A stretch of 64,000 nt of DNA from Coprobacter tertius (GTDB lineage: Bacteria; Bacteroidota; Bacteroidia; Bacteroidales; Coprobacteraceae). The stretch lies in contig NZ_JANDHW010000002.1 of assembly GCF_024330105.1 (NCBI RefSeq), positions 124,001 through 188,000 of the forward strand, in the 5' to 3' direction. This document shows positions 46,594 to 56,246 of the stretch, piece by piece. Within the stretch, counting starts at the first letter, position 1, and each line of letters begins with the position of its first letter. The notes beneath the pieces are model-generated. The model had not been told where the DNA came from, made no database searches, and saw nothing but the letters and a program-made list of their open reading frames with translations. The position numbers and the translations under genes were made by a program.

Positions 46594-48624
46594 ATGATCA
46601 TGCAGAAAACACGTATTACTATATATTTAACATTATGTATCTTGTTTTTCGGATGCTGGGGGATTTATGCTCAGCAGATCGATAAAGAGGCTTTTGAATT
46701 AATCGATTTGAATAGGAAGGGACTTGAAAATGTCAAGGCATTTTACGAAGAAGGGAAATATCAGGATGCTGCATCAGCTCTCTTAACTTATTATAAAAGC
46801 AGACAGGGAATTATTTTGCCGGATATTAATTTTAATAAATTGAAAATTTCGGAAAGCGAACAAAAAATGGCCGATGATGCTCTGGAACATAAATTATTTG
46901 CGCATAAAGGTTACCAACCTTCTTTTTTTTACGGGAAGGATATAGATTGGACTTATTGGCCTGTAAAAGATAATGAATTACGCTGGCAATTGCATCGTCA
47001 GAAATGGTTTATTCCTATGGGAAAAGCGTATCGTATATCAGGCGATGAAAAATATGCCAAAGAGTGGGTATATCAATATTTAGACTGGATAAAGAAAAAC
47101 CCTTTAACACCTGAAAAAGGTGCGGTTCGAAAAACTATCGCCGGTGGAGATACCGAATACGACGGGGATAAGATTACGGATGACAATGTACGATATGCCT
47201 GGCGTCCGCTCGAGGTCAGCAACCGTTTGCAAGATCAGGCAGCGGAGTTTCTGCTATTCAATACTTCAAAATATTTTACGCCAGCTTTTTTTACACACTT
47301 TCTCGTAAATGTGCACAGACATGCAGTGCATATTATGAATAATTATTCGAAACAAGGAAACCATCTTCTTTTCGAGGCGCAACGTATATTGTATGCCGGT
47401 ATTTTTTTCCCTGAATTTAAAGATGCTTCCGCATGGAGACAATCGGCGATATCTATATTGAATAAAGAAATAAAAGTTCAGGTATATAACGACGGGATGC
47501 AATTCGAGCTCGATCCTCATTATCATCTGGCCACGATCAATATCTTTTTTAAAGCGTTGCAAATGGCCGATCTTAACGGTTACCGAAAAGAATTTCCACA
47601 GGAATTTCTGGATACGGTAGAAAAAATGATTACGGTTACTTATAACTTATCTTTTCCCGATTATTCGAATCCGATGTTCAGTGATGCGAAGAAAAATGAT
47701 AAATCTGAAATGATTAAAAATTACAAGCAGTGGATGAAGGTCTTTCCTCAAGATGAGGCGATACGTTATTTCGCTACCGAGGGTAAGAGCGGGAAATTAC
47801 CGGATTATACCTCTAAAGCATTTCCTACATCCGGATTTTTTGTTTTTCGCAACGGTTGGGATATGGGTTCTACATGTATGATTATAAAAGCCGGACCGCC
47901 TGCTTTTTGGCATTGTCAGCCCGATAACGGTACATTCGAATTATTTGTAAAAGGGAGAAATTTCTTCCCTGATTCCGGTTCTTATGTTTATGCGGGTGAC
48001 GATGAAGTGATGAAATGGCGTAATTGGTTTCGTCAAACCAGAGTACATCAAACATTAACACTGGATAATCGGTCTCTTGAAAAAACCGATTCGAAATGTT
48101 TGTTGTGGAAAATCGGTGAACCCACCGAGGTGTTGGTTACAGAAAATCCGTCTTATAAAGGGCTGAAACACCGTCGGTCGGTATTTTTTGTAAATAAGGA
48201 GTTTTTTGTGATCGTCGATGAGGCTTTTGGCAATGCTCAGGGAAAAGTAGGTATTCATTATGAAATGTGCGAGGGAGATGTAAAGACCGATTCTGTCATG
48301 TTGAAAGCGTATACCCGGTTTAAAGACGATAATAATATATTATTGCAAGCTTTTAGCGATAAAAATGTGATAATGGAAAATGAGGAAGGTTGGGTATCTT
48401 ATGCATACCGTCAAAAATCAGAAAGAAAGGCTTTCTCTTTTAATGAAGATAAGAAAGCGTCCGATCATTGTATCCGGTTTATTACTATGATATTGCCAGT
48501 AAAAGATGCGGTAAAAGCACCATCGATAAAAGCCGAATTCAATACCGATTTTTCTGATGCGAAATCTTTAAAAATTACGGTAGAAGTTGGCCGTAAAAAA
48601 TATCATTTGGGATATGATTTATAA
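46594..48624 (+). CDS. PL12 heparin/heparan sulfate lyase (heparinase III-like)
   Basis: A 676-residue protein with a signal sequence. Both an AQQ signal peptidase I site and an FFGC lipobox-like site are present. The N-terminal alpha/alpha toroid (about 30-370) has IDWTYWPVKDNELRWQLHRQKWFIPMGKAYRISGDEKYAKEW, NYSKQGNHLLFEAQRILYAGIFFPEF and GMQFELDPHYHLATINIF. The C-terminal beta-sandwich of heparinase II/III enzymes (about 400-676) has WHCQPDNGTFELFVKGRNFFPDSGSYVY. Together these match the heparinase III family, which cleaves low-sulfated heparan by beta-elimination. It lies 14 bp after GH88, which acts on its products. The 89-bp gap after it contains a perfect 12-bp palindrome. Confidence 0.92.
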   Translation: MIMQKTRITIYLTLCILFFGCWGIYAQQIDKEAFELIDLNRKGLENVKAFYEEGKYQDAASALLTYYKSRQGIILPDINFNKLKISESEQKMADDALEHKLFAHKGYQPSFFYGKDIDWTYWPVKDNELRWQLHRQKWFIPMGKAYRISGDEKYAKEWVYQYLDWIKKNPLTPEKGAVRKTIAGGDTEYDGDKITDDNVRYAWRPLEVSNRLQDQAAEFLLFNTSKYFTPAFFTHFLVNVHRHAVHIMNNYSKQGNHLLFEAQRILYAGIFFPEFKDASAWRQSAISILNKEIKVQVYNDGMQFELDPHYHLATINIFFKALQMADLNGYRKEFPQEFLDTVEKMITVTYNLSFPDYSNPMFSDAKKNDKSEMIKNYKQWMKVFPQDEAIRYFATEGKSGKLPDYTSKAFPTSGFFVFRNGWDMGSTCMIIKAGPPAFWHCQPDNGTFELFVKGRNFFPDSGSYVYAGDDEVMKWRNWFRQTRVHQTLTLDNRSLEKTDSKCLLWKIGEPTEVLVTENPSYKGLKHRRSVFFVNKEFFVIVDEAFGNAQGKVGIHYEMCEGDVKTDSVMLKAYTRFKDDNNILLQAFSDKNVIMENEEGWVSYAYRQKSERKAFSFNEDKKASDHCIRFITMILPVKDAVKAPSIKAEFNTDFSDAKSLKITVEVGRKKYHLGYDL

Positions 48625-48657
48625 AAAGTTTTGAGGGAAAGGAGGTCCCGTATTGCT

Positions 48658-48669
48658 GAGTAATTACTC
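48658..48669. repeat. 12-bp palindrome between PL12 and PL8-like genes
   Basis: GAGTAATTACTC is its own reverse complement. It lies in the only sizeable gap inside the operon and could be an operator or a chance site. Confidence 0.3.
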
Positions 48670-48713
48670 TACCCCTTTTTGATGTTATAAAGGGTTTTAT
48701 AAGAAAGAATACC

Positions 48714-51700
48714 ATGAAACACGTATTTTATTTACTATTGTTTATGATTTGTCAGGATGCATTTTCACAAATATATTCTTTTGAAGATGGGAGTGTTCCT
48801 GCAGATTGGTCGGCGACGAAAGGAAATTTATCGGTATCTGCCGATAAATATAAATTAGGAAGCCGGTCATTACGATGGGATTGGGTCGGAGGTGACAAGT
48901 TAAAGTTGACAAATCTGAACTCGTTAAAAGAGGTATCTACCCGGGTGAACGGAGGAATTACGTTGTGGATATATAATACGAAATATTCGACCGATGATCT
49001 TACTTTTTCTTTTATACATATCTCGGGAGTAGAAAAATGTACCTATAAATTTAAGCTTAATTTTACGGGATGGAGATGTCTGTGGGCCGGTTTTGTGGAC
49101 GATATGGGACATGACCGAACAAAATTGAACGCAATTACCGTAAAAGCTCCGGCAGTTTCGCAGGGACGGGTGTATTTCGATTATCTCGAGTTCGTCCCTA
49201 AAATATCATGGGAGAGAATCGACGATTTTCAGCATGCAGTTAAACAACCCTATAATACGATCGATAATTTTCTGGAAAAATATCGGACCGATCTGATAAC
49301 AATAAGCGATGCGACTACCCGGGAAAAAAAGGATATCGGGGTAATAGCTCAGCGAATAGACCGGTGGTTTTTGTCCGGTGAAGACAAAACGGTTTGGAAT
49401 GATGAGGAATATATCAAACGCAAGAAAAGCATCGACAACTGGATAGATCGGGCGAATTCTTCTTTCGACGTATCTCTTTCCCGAGACGAGGAAAACATAG
49501 TTACCGGGCCCGGATTGTTTCCACAATACAGTTCTTCGAAAATCGGAAATGTCTCTGTTATTAAGTTTAGGGATATCAGTGAAAAATATCTTATTCCTTT
49601 TGCGTTGGATTGGAGGTTGAATAAATCGGAGATCGAACGGCAACGACTGCTCGATATTTATGACTGGTACAACGATCAGGGGTGGGCTGCCGGAAGCGCT
49701 ATGGGATCGATCCGTTTTGAAAAATTAAGGAGTGGGGGATATTTTCATTCGCTTTTCCTGATGCGTGAACAATTGGGAGATGTCCGGTTAAAACGAGAAC
49801 TGAATACGCTCAAATGGTTTACTCTTTTCGGAGATGCTGTTTCCCGTAATCTTGAAAACCGGCATGGTGAATCAGCCGATAATCTGAGAACACTTGCCTT
49901 GCCGAAGCTGTATTATGCCCTGATGCTTCCCGATGATAATGACAAAGTAGCGGCGCTAAGGGTTCTTACAAAATATTATACCGATGCTTTTTCGGGAGCA
50001 CAAGGATATCTCGATACCTTTAAGCCCGATTTTACCGGCTATCATCATCGGGGAGTTTACATGAGCGCTTATTATCCGGATGCTCTTTATATGGCCTCTC
50101 TTATTTATTATTTGCTTCATGATACTTCCTTCGCATTGCCCGAAACGGTGTTTTCCCAATTAAAGAATTGTTTACTCGCTTTCAGGAATATTGCTTCGAT
50201 ATATGATGTGCCCGTCGCTACATCGGGCCGTTTTCCTACTCAAACGCAAAAACTCGATAGGATAATCGCTGCTTATGCCTATTTGTCGCTTTCGTCAGAT
50301 GAGCCCGATATGGAGTTGTCTCAGGCGTTTATGCGTTTATGGAATGCCGATCCGGAAATCGTGTCTCGAATGGTTACCGATGTATCTACCGATATTACAC
50401 ATAAATCGACCTTAGGGGAGGTCGAAACCTGTGCCAGGTTACTTCATAAAAGTATATTACCGGAAGAAGTGAAAGATACCCGGGTTTATTATCCTTATGC
50501 CGGGCTTCTTGTGAATAAAAGTAAAAACTGGCACATTTCGATAAAAGGGACGAGTAAATATATATGGGATTTTGAAAGTTCTTCTACCGAGAATCTGTAC
50601 GGGAGATATCTTAGCAACGGTCAGATAGAATATACACGGTTAGATAGATTCAGGAAAAATAATGCTTATAAAGATAAAAATTGGGATTGGAATTATATAC
50701 CGGGAACGACCTCCAAAGTGTTGTCTTTAACGTCTCTGAACACTAACACAGGAGGCAATGGTAAACATCGGAATTTCAGTGATGAAACGTTTCTTGGGGG
50801 AACGGTTTGCGGAACCGATGTTTCGGTATTCTCTATGAAACTGCATGATAATGTTTATGATAAAACTTTTTATGCCGATAAGACGGTTTTTTGTGTCGAT
50901 AGTATTTGTGTATGCATAGGCAGCAATATAAAAAACGACGATTTTTCGGTGCCTACGGTAACGACGTTGTTTCAGCAGGAAACAAATGAAGGTGAAAAAG
51001 TAATGATAAACGGGGATGAATTTGTTTCTGCCGTAACAAAAATCTTAAATCCTGTTATTGTCGATAACATGGGTACGGCTTATATCGTAAAGAACGGGAC
51101 TACCGTAACAGAAAGGAAAGGAGGAGTAGTCAGGTCTTATATTACCCACGGTGAGGCTCCCGCCGGGGATAAATATATTTATTATATGGTTCTGAATGCC
51201 GGAAATAACGATATAAGCAGATACAGGGATGAGGCAACTTCTCCGATTGTTATTCTCCGTCAGGATAAGTCGGCGCATATAATCAGGGAAAAGACAAGAA
51301 ATATTATTTGTTATGTTGTATTCGATTCGGAGATTCCTGTAAATACAGGTCATGTCAAAACCGTAAATGCACCTGTTATTATATTGTTGAAAGAGGATGA
51401 AGATTCTATCGATCTTTCTGTTTGTGAGCCCGATATGCGCCGTCCGAGTGCAGAGAATAACGATTCTCTTACCGAAGATAAGGTAAGCGCGGAAGGTACT
51501 CCTTTTGATTTTGAATTAACGCTCGATGATGTATATACATTAGAAGATGGCGATCCGGAAGTTTCTATAATATCTTCGGGAGATGCTTCAGCTTTAAAGA
51601 TAACGACGATTGACGGTAAAAGCTACCATGCAAAGTTGAAGAAATATCTTTCGGGTTGTAAGCCGGAAAACAAGGATCGAATCGAGTGTGTATACGACAG

Positions 51701-51905
51701 GAGTTCACAAACGGTTAATTTCTGCTCATCGAACGAAGATCCTTTTCAAATAGAAATATATTCTCTGCGGGGTGATCGTTTGTGTGCCATGGAGGGTTTT
51801 AAAGGTAACTATACTAAAGATATAAGCCTGTTTCCCGATGGTTTTTATATGATATCTGTCCGATCAGGCTCGGGATATAGCACTCAAAAAATTATTAAAT
51901 ACTAA
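48714..51905 (+). CDS. PL8-like polysaccharide lyase with chondroitinase ABC-type N-domain and T9SS sorting domain
   Basis: 1063 residues. A signal peptide (cut near DAFSQ) is followed by a jelly-roll Lyase_N domain (about 20-165, YSFEDGSVPADWSATKGNLSVS). The alpha/alpha toroid (about 190-560) has the catalytic-region motif FTGYHHRGVYMSAYYPDAL and SGRFPTQ. An antiparallel beta domain (about 590-900) has KYIWDFESSSTENLYGRYLSNG. The C-terminal segment (about 985-1063) has features of a type A T9SS sorting domain (IEIYSLRGDRL...FPDGFYMISVRSGSGYSTQKIIKY). PL8 enzymes cleave chondroitin sulfate, hyaluronan or xanthan. The Lyase_N domain favours chondroitinase ABC-like action, but it sits in a heparin-type locus, so substrate is open. 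The sulfatase gene follows after 5 bp. Confidence 0.85.
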   Translation: MKHVFYLLLFMICQDAFSQIYSFEDGSVPADWSATKGNLSVSADKYKLGSRSLRWDWVGGDKLKLTNLNSLKEVSTRVNGGITLWIYNTKYSTDDLTFSFIHISGVEKCTYKFKLNFTGWRCLWAGFVDDMGHDRTKLNAITVKAPAVSQGRVYFDYLEFVPKISWERIDDFQHAVKQPYNTIDNFLEKYRTDLITISDATTREKKDIGVIAQRIDRWFLSGEDKTVWNDEEYIKRKKSIDNWIDRANSSFDVSLSRDEENIVTGPGLFPQYSSSKIGNVSVIKFRDISEKYLIPFALDWRLNKSEIERQRLLDIYDWYNDQGWAAGSAMGSIRFEKLRSGGYFHSLFLMREQLGDVRLKRELNTLKWFTLFGDAVSRNLENRHGESADNLRTLALPKLYYALMLPDDNDKVAALRVLTKYYTDAFSGAQGYLDTFKPDFTGYHHRGVYMSAYYPDALYMASLIYYLLHDTSFALPETVFSQLKNCLLAFRNIASIYDVPVATSGRFPTQTQKLDRIIAAYAYLSLSSDEPDMELSQAFMRLWNADPEIVSRMVTDVSTDITHKSTLGEVETCARLLHKSILPEEVKDTRVYYPYAGLLVNKSKNWHISIKGTSKYIWDFESSSTENLYGRYLSNGQIEYTRLDRFRKNNAYKDKNWDWNYIPGTTSKVLSLTSLNTNTGGNGKHRNFSDETFLGGTVCGTDVSVFSMKLHDNVYDKTFYADKTVFCVDSICVCIGSNIKNDDFSVPTVTTLFQQETNEGEKVMINGDEFVSAVTKILNPVIVDNMGTAYIVKNGTTVTERKGGVVRSYITHGEAPAGDKYIYYMVLNAGNNDISRYRDEATSPIVILRQDKSAHIIREKTRNIICYVVFDSEIPVNTGHVKTVNAPVIILLKEDEDSIDLSVCEPDMRRPSAENNDSLTEDKVSAEGTPFDFELTLDDVYTLEDGDPEVSIISSGDASALKITTIDGKSYHAKLKKYLSGCKPENKDRIECVYDRSSQTVNFCSSNEDPFQIEIYSLRGDRLCAMEGFKGNYTKDISLFPDGFYMISVRSGSGYSTQKIIKY

Positions 51906-51910
51906 AACAT

Positions 51911-53587
51911 ATGAAAAATAACGTATTATCCTCTTTATTATTACCGGTAGCTGCAATTAGTAGTTTTACCGGTTGTGTCGCTAAACAAAAAGATAATAAA
52001 CCGGAAAAAAGACCGAATATTATCCTGATTATGACCGATGATCATACTACCCAAGCTATCAGTTGTTACGGTAGTCGTCTGATGCGGACACCTAATCTCG
52101 ATCGTATCGCGAATGAAGGAATGAGATTCGATAACTGTTACGTAAGTAATGCTATATCGGGACCTTCGAGAGCATGCATTTTAACTGGGAAAATGAGCCA
52201 TATCAATGGTTTTACAGATAATTCGCAGACATTTGACGGAGATCAGGAGACTTTCCCGAAATTGTTGCAAAAATCCGGTTATCAGACAGCCATGATCGGG
52301 AAATGGCATTTAAATTCAGACCCTCAGGGTTTCAATTATTGGAGTATATTGCTCGGGCAGGGAGATTATTACAGTCCCGATTTTAATGAAAATGGAACAA
52401 TAGTCAGAGAAAAAGGGTATGTAACCGATATTATTACCGATAAGGCGATCGAATTTATCGGTAACCGGGATAAATCTAAACCTTTTGCCATGCTGTATTA
52501 CCATAAAGCCCCTCATCGCAACTGGATGCCGGCGCAAAGACATTTGGGGATTTTTAACGATAAAACGTTTCCCGAACCGAAAACATTATTCGATGATTAT
52601 TCTACCCGAGGACCTGCCGCAAGGGAAACAATGATGGAGATAGCCCACCATATGTGGGATGACTGGGATTTGAAGATTGCTACTCCCGAAGAGTTGTCGG
52701 GTACTTATGATAATAAACGTGCCGCTGATATGAATAAAGCCGAAATAGAACGTGCTAATCAGAAGAATAGAGGTATGGAGTCGTTTCGCGCGGCTTATAA
52801 TCGGATGACTCCGGAAGAGAAAGAAGTATGGAATAAAGCTTATGCCCCTCGGATAAAGGAGTTTAAAACGCTGAATATGAAGGGAAAAGAATTGGTTAGA
52901 TGGAAATATCAGCAATATATGCGGGATTATCTGGCGACTACACTGGCGGTAGATGAGAATGTTGGGCGATTACTCGATTATCTTAAACAGATCGGGGAAT
53001 TGGATAATACGATAATCGTTTATACTTCCGATCAGGGTTTCTTTCTCGGTGAACACGGATGGTTCGATAAACGGTTTATGTACGAAGAGTGTCAGCGTAC
53101 TCCTTTGATGATACGTTATCCCAAGGCGATAAAAGCCGGTACTGTTTCCGACGCATTGTGTATGAATATAGATTTGGCACCGACTTTTCTCGACTATGCG
53201 GGCGCTTCTATTCCTTCCGATATACAAGGACATTCCTTGAAACCGATCCTCGAACATGAAGGGAAAACTCCTGCCGATTGGCGTAAAGCGGTTTATTATC
53301 ATTATTATGAATATCCTTCATGGCATATGGTTAAACGTCATTACGGTATACGTACTCAACGCTATAAACTCATTCATTTCTACAATGATGCCGATTATTG
53401 GGAATTATATGATATGAAAAAAGACAGTAATGAATTGAACAATGTGTACGGAAAACCTGAATATAAAAAAGTGCAGGAAGATATGACCCGGTTGCTTCTC
53501 GAAATGCAGAAGGAATATAAAGATACCGATCCTACCGAACAGAATATCAAGTTCTTTAAAGGGGATGACGGAGCAAATATGCACTGA
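51911..53587 (+). CDS. S1-family sulfatase (Ser-type formylglycine), lipoprotein
   Basis: 558 residues. The lipoprotein signal ends in FTGC (residue 22). Metal-binding D43/D44 lie in LIMTDDHTTQA. The active-site motif is S83-G-P-S-R87 (SGPSRACILTGK), so the nucleophile precursor is serine, oxidised to formylglycine by an anaerobic radical-SAM maturase. IGKWHLNSDP and the later DQGFFLGEHGWFDKRFMYEECQRTPLMIRYP complete the alkaline-phosphatase-like core. In heparan sulfate loci this position is typically taken by an N-acetylglucosamine-6-O-sulfatase (S1_11-type). That assignment is by analogy. Coupled to the PL8-like gene (5-bp gap) and followed by a PHP-like protein. Confidence 0.9.
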   Translation: MKNNVLSSLLLPVAAISSFTGCVAKQKDNKPEKRPNIILIMTDDHTTQAISCYGSRLMRTPNLDRIANEGMRFDNCYVSNAISGPSRACILTGKMSHINGFTDNSQTFDGDQETFPKLLQKSGYQTAMIGKWHLNSDPQGFNYWSILLGQGDYYSPDFNENGTIVREKGYVTDIITDKAIEFIGNRDKSKPFAMLYYHKAPHRNWMPAQRHLGIFNDKTFPEPKTLFDDYSTRGPAARETMMEIAHHMWDDWDLKIATPEELSGTYDNKRAADMNKAEIERANQKNRGMESFRAAYNRMTPEEKEVWNKAYAPRIKEFKTLNMKGKELVRWKYQQYMRDYLATTLAVDENVGRLLDYLKQIGELDNTIIVYTSDQGFFLGEHGWFDKRFMYEECQRTPLMIRYPKAIKAGTVSDALCMNIDLAPTFLDYAGASIPSDIQGHSLKPILEHEGKTPADWRKAVYYHYYEYPSWHMVKRHYGIRTQRYKLIHFYNDADYWELYDMKKDSNELNNVYGKPEYKKVQEDMTRLLLEMQKEYKDTDPTEQNIKFFKGDDGANMH

Positions 53588-53615
53588 TATCGAAAAAAAT
53601 TTATAAATCGAATGA

Positions 53616-55262
53616 ATGATTATGGACAGGAGAAAATTTATTAAACAAACCGGTTGGACTTTTATGGGACTGGCCGTATCGGGCCCGATATTGGGAGCTT
53701 GTACACCAAAAGAAAAAGATAAGGCGAAAGCGGCCGCAAAGATCGATCCGAACGGATTGAAAGTTTTCTGGGGAGATATACATAACCATTGTAATATTAC
53801 ATACGGTCATGGTGATATGAGATTAGCTTTTGAGGCGGCAAAACAGCAACTCGATTTTGTATCGGTTACTCCTCATGCCATGTGGCCGGATATACCCGGA
53901 AAAGACGATCCTCGCCTGGCTTGGGTGATCGATTATCATACAGGTGCCTTTAAAAGGCTTCGAGAAGGAGGGTATGAAAAATATCTGAAAATGACTGAAG
54001 AATATAATCAGGATGGTAAATTTTTAACTTTTCCTTCATACGAATGTCATAGCATGAAATATGGCGATCATGTCGTCTTGTCGTATGAACAGAATTTCCC
54101 TCTCGTAGAGTGTGAATCGGTGGAAGATTTAAAAGCAAAGCTTAAAGATAAAAAAGTATTTGTCACTCCACATCATATGGGGTACGAAAAAGGATACCGT
54201 GGATATAACTGGGATTTTTTTACCCAGGGAAATCAGACGCCGTTTGTCGAAATTTTTTCACGGCACGGGTTAGCCGAAAGCGATCAGGGCGATTATAATT
54301 ATCTTCACGATATGGGACCGAGGTCGTATGAGGGAAGCGCTTTGTGCGGGTTGGAAAAAGGTTTTAAATTCGGCTTTATCGGATCTACCGACCAACATGC
54401 GGGTTATCCCGGCAGTTTTGGTGATGGCCGTATCGGAGTTTTGGCCCGATCGCTCGATCGAAACGACATTTGGGAGGCAATGAAAAACCGCCATGTGTAT
54501 TGTGCTACGGGGGATAAAGTGAATATCGATTTTCGCATTAATAATGCTATTATGGGGGATATAATTAGAGGAAATAACCGTCATATATACCTGAATGTAG
54601 AAGCGGCGAATTATATCGATTATGTAGATATCGTAAAAAATGGAGAATGTATCGCCCGACTGAGTGGCCCTATGCAGACGATTGTACCGCCGGAAGATGT
54701 GATGCGCGCTAAAGTAAAGCTTGATTTCGGATGGAACCGGGAAGAGAAACCGGTACGTTGGGACGGGTTTATCGAAATTACCGAGGGTAAAATCAATGTG
54801 GCGACACCTTGTTTTCGGGGGGCTGCTTATACCTCTCCTCAGGCAGATAAAATAGGCCATGAAGACGATACGAAAGTGAATAGAATACTTAAAGCCGATG
54901 ACAAAAGGATCGATTTGGAAATGTATTCTACTAAAAATCCCAATACGATGACTCCTGCCATGCAAACAGTAATGCTGGATGTAACGATGCCCAAAAACGG
55001 TATCATCAGGACGAAGATGAATGGAAAGGAATTCGGTTATACTTTGGGTGAGCTTCTTACCGGTTCTAAATCGCATTTTATGAGAGGTTGGTTGAGCGAA
55101 GCGATATTATTTAACCGTGCGGCACCAGAAAGCGCCTTTATGATAGAACACGTGATGCATGATAACAAGCCTTCGAGAGATACCGATTATTATTACGTAC
55201 GGGTTCGTCAACGGGACGGACAATGGGCATTCAGTACTCCTATCTGGGTAGAAAGGGTATGA
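53616..55262 (+). CDS. PHP/DUF3604-like metal-dependent protein, Tat-exported lipoprotein
   Basis: 548 residues. The N-terminus has DRRKFIKQTGWTFMGLAVSG, a twin-arginine signal, followed by a lipobox GAC (residue 29). Start at 53616 or two codons later (53622). Metal-site motifs of the PHP/DUF3604 fold are visible: WGDIHNHCN (H56, H58), DFVSVTPHAM, the VTPHHMGY pair and GSTDQHAGYPGSFGDGRIG. The region after about 330 is beta-rich. Tat export with a metal core suggests folding and metal loading in the cytoplasm. Proteins of this type occur beside sulfatases in glycan loci, but I know of no established reaction. A phosphatase or other hydrolase role is possible. It overlaps the ROK gene by 4 bp (ATGA). 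Confidence 0.75.
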   Translation: MIMDRRKFIKQTGWTFMGLAVSGPILGACTPKEKDKAKAAAKIDPNGLKVFWGDIHNHCNITYGHGDMRLAFEAAKQQLDFVSVTPHAMWPDIPGKDDPRLAWVIDYHTGAFKRLREGGYEKYLKMTEEYNQDGKFLTFPSYECHSMKYGDHVVLSYEQNFPLVECESVEDLKAKLKDKKVFVTPHHMGYEKGYRGYNWDFFTQGNQTPFVEIFSRHGLAESDQGDYNYLHDMGPRSYEGSALCGLEKGFKFGFIGSTDQHAGYPGSFGDGRIGVLARSLDRNDIWEAMKNRHVYCATGDKVNIDFRINNAIMGDIIRGNNRHIYLNVEAANYIDYVDIVKNGECIARLSGPMQTIVPPEDVMRAKVKLDFGWNREEKPVRWDGFIEITEGKINVATPCFRGAAYTSPQADKIGHEDDTKVNRILKADDKRIDLEMYSTKNPNTMTPAMQTVMLDVTMPKNGIIRTKMNGKEFGYTLGELLTGSKSHFMRGWLSEAILFNRAAPESAFMIEHVMHDNKPSRDTDYYYVRVRQRDGQWAFSTPIWVERV

Positions 55263-56236
55263 TTATGAGGTATGCTGTTGGATTGGATTTGGGAGGAACG
55301 TCTTTAAAATATGCGGTTGTAAACGAACAGGGCGTTTTTTTGTATAGCGGGGAAATGCCGTCATTAGCCGATATTTCCAGAGACACAGTTATCGACCGGT
55401 TAAAAGCGGCGATTTCCGATTGTATCGGATTTGCCGCTTTACAGAGTATCGCTTTGTGTGGAGTCGGGGTAGGAACTCCAGGGATTACGGATGAAAATAA
55501 TCGCATCGTATTAGGGGGTGCAGAAAATATAGCCGGTTGGGAAAACATACCGCTTGCCGGCATACTGGAGAAAGAGACCGGAATACCGACTTTGGTAGCA
55601 AACGACGCTAATGCAATGGGGCTTGGTGAGCAAACTTTCGGTGCGGCTAAAGGCTGTACCGATGTGCTGTTTATTACAGTGGGTACAGGTATCGGAGGCG
55701 CCGTTATTATAAATAATAAGTTATATGGCGGGTATAAGAACCGAGGAATGGAAATGGGACATATACCGCTTATCGCGAATGGGGAACGTTGTGCCTGCGG
55801 TAGTGTAGGTTGTCTCGAAACCTATGCTTCTACTGCAGCGTTGATACGACGCTTCGAAGGCCGCTGTCGTAAAAGAAAACTTCATACAGGAATAAAGCCC
55901 GATGGTAAAATGATTGTCGAACTTTATCATAAAGGAGATTCTGTTGCAATAGAGTCTTTGAATGAACATTGGGATTTCCTCGGCCACGGTATTGCGGGAC
56001 TGGTTAATATATTTAGTCCGCAACGGGTTGTTATCGGAGGCGGTATTTCAGAAGCAGGTGGCTTTTATATCTCTCGTATCGGAGAAAAAGTGAAAGAGTA
56101 TTCTTTAGCGGATTGCCGTGTGAATACACTCGTTTGTGCAGCCTGTTTGGGAAATAGAGCGGGTATGATGGGTGCGGCGAGTATGATATTTTCAGGGAAT
56201 ATAAGGAATGATTCTGAAATAACGGAAAATAATTAA
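55259..56236 (+). CDS. ROK-family sugar kinase
   Basis: The start at 55259 overlaps the previous stop as ATGA, suggesting coupled translation. The alternative is ATG 55265. 325 residues. The ATP-binding motif is GLDLGGTSLKYAVV, the catalytic Asp is in VANDANAMGLGE, and the glycine-rich loop is TVGTGIGGAVI. The sugar-binding Glu is in RGMEMGH. The zinc motif CACGSVGCLE is complete, so this is an enzyme of the ROK kinase type, not a repressor (no N-terminal HTH). Cytoplasmic. In a GAG locus it probably phosphorylates a released hexosamine (GlcNAc/GalNAc or glucosamine). That substrate is inferred. Confidence 0.93.
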   Translation: MIMRYAVGLDLGGTSLKYAVVNEQGVFLYSGEMPSLADISRDTVIDRLKAAISDCIGFAALQSIALCGVGVGTPGITDENNRIVLGGAENIAGWENIPLAGILEKETGIPTLVANDANAMGLGEQTFGAAKGCTDVLFITVGTGIGGAVIINNKLYGGYKNRGMEMGHIPLIANGERCACGSVGCLETYASTAALIRRFEGRCRKRKLHTGIKPDGKMIVELYHKGDSVAIESLNEHWDFLGHGIAGLVNIFSPQRVVIGGGISEAGGFYISRIGEKVKEYSLADCRVNTLVCAACLGNRAGMMGAASMIFSGNIRNDSEITENN

Positions 56237-56246
56237 TCGAAAAAAA

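Noticed and set aside
54270-55076. 268-codon open frame opposite the PHP-like gene
   Set aside because: It lies fully antisense to a well-supported coding region and its translation (Arg/His/Ile/Tyr-rich) has no protein-like pattern.
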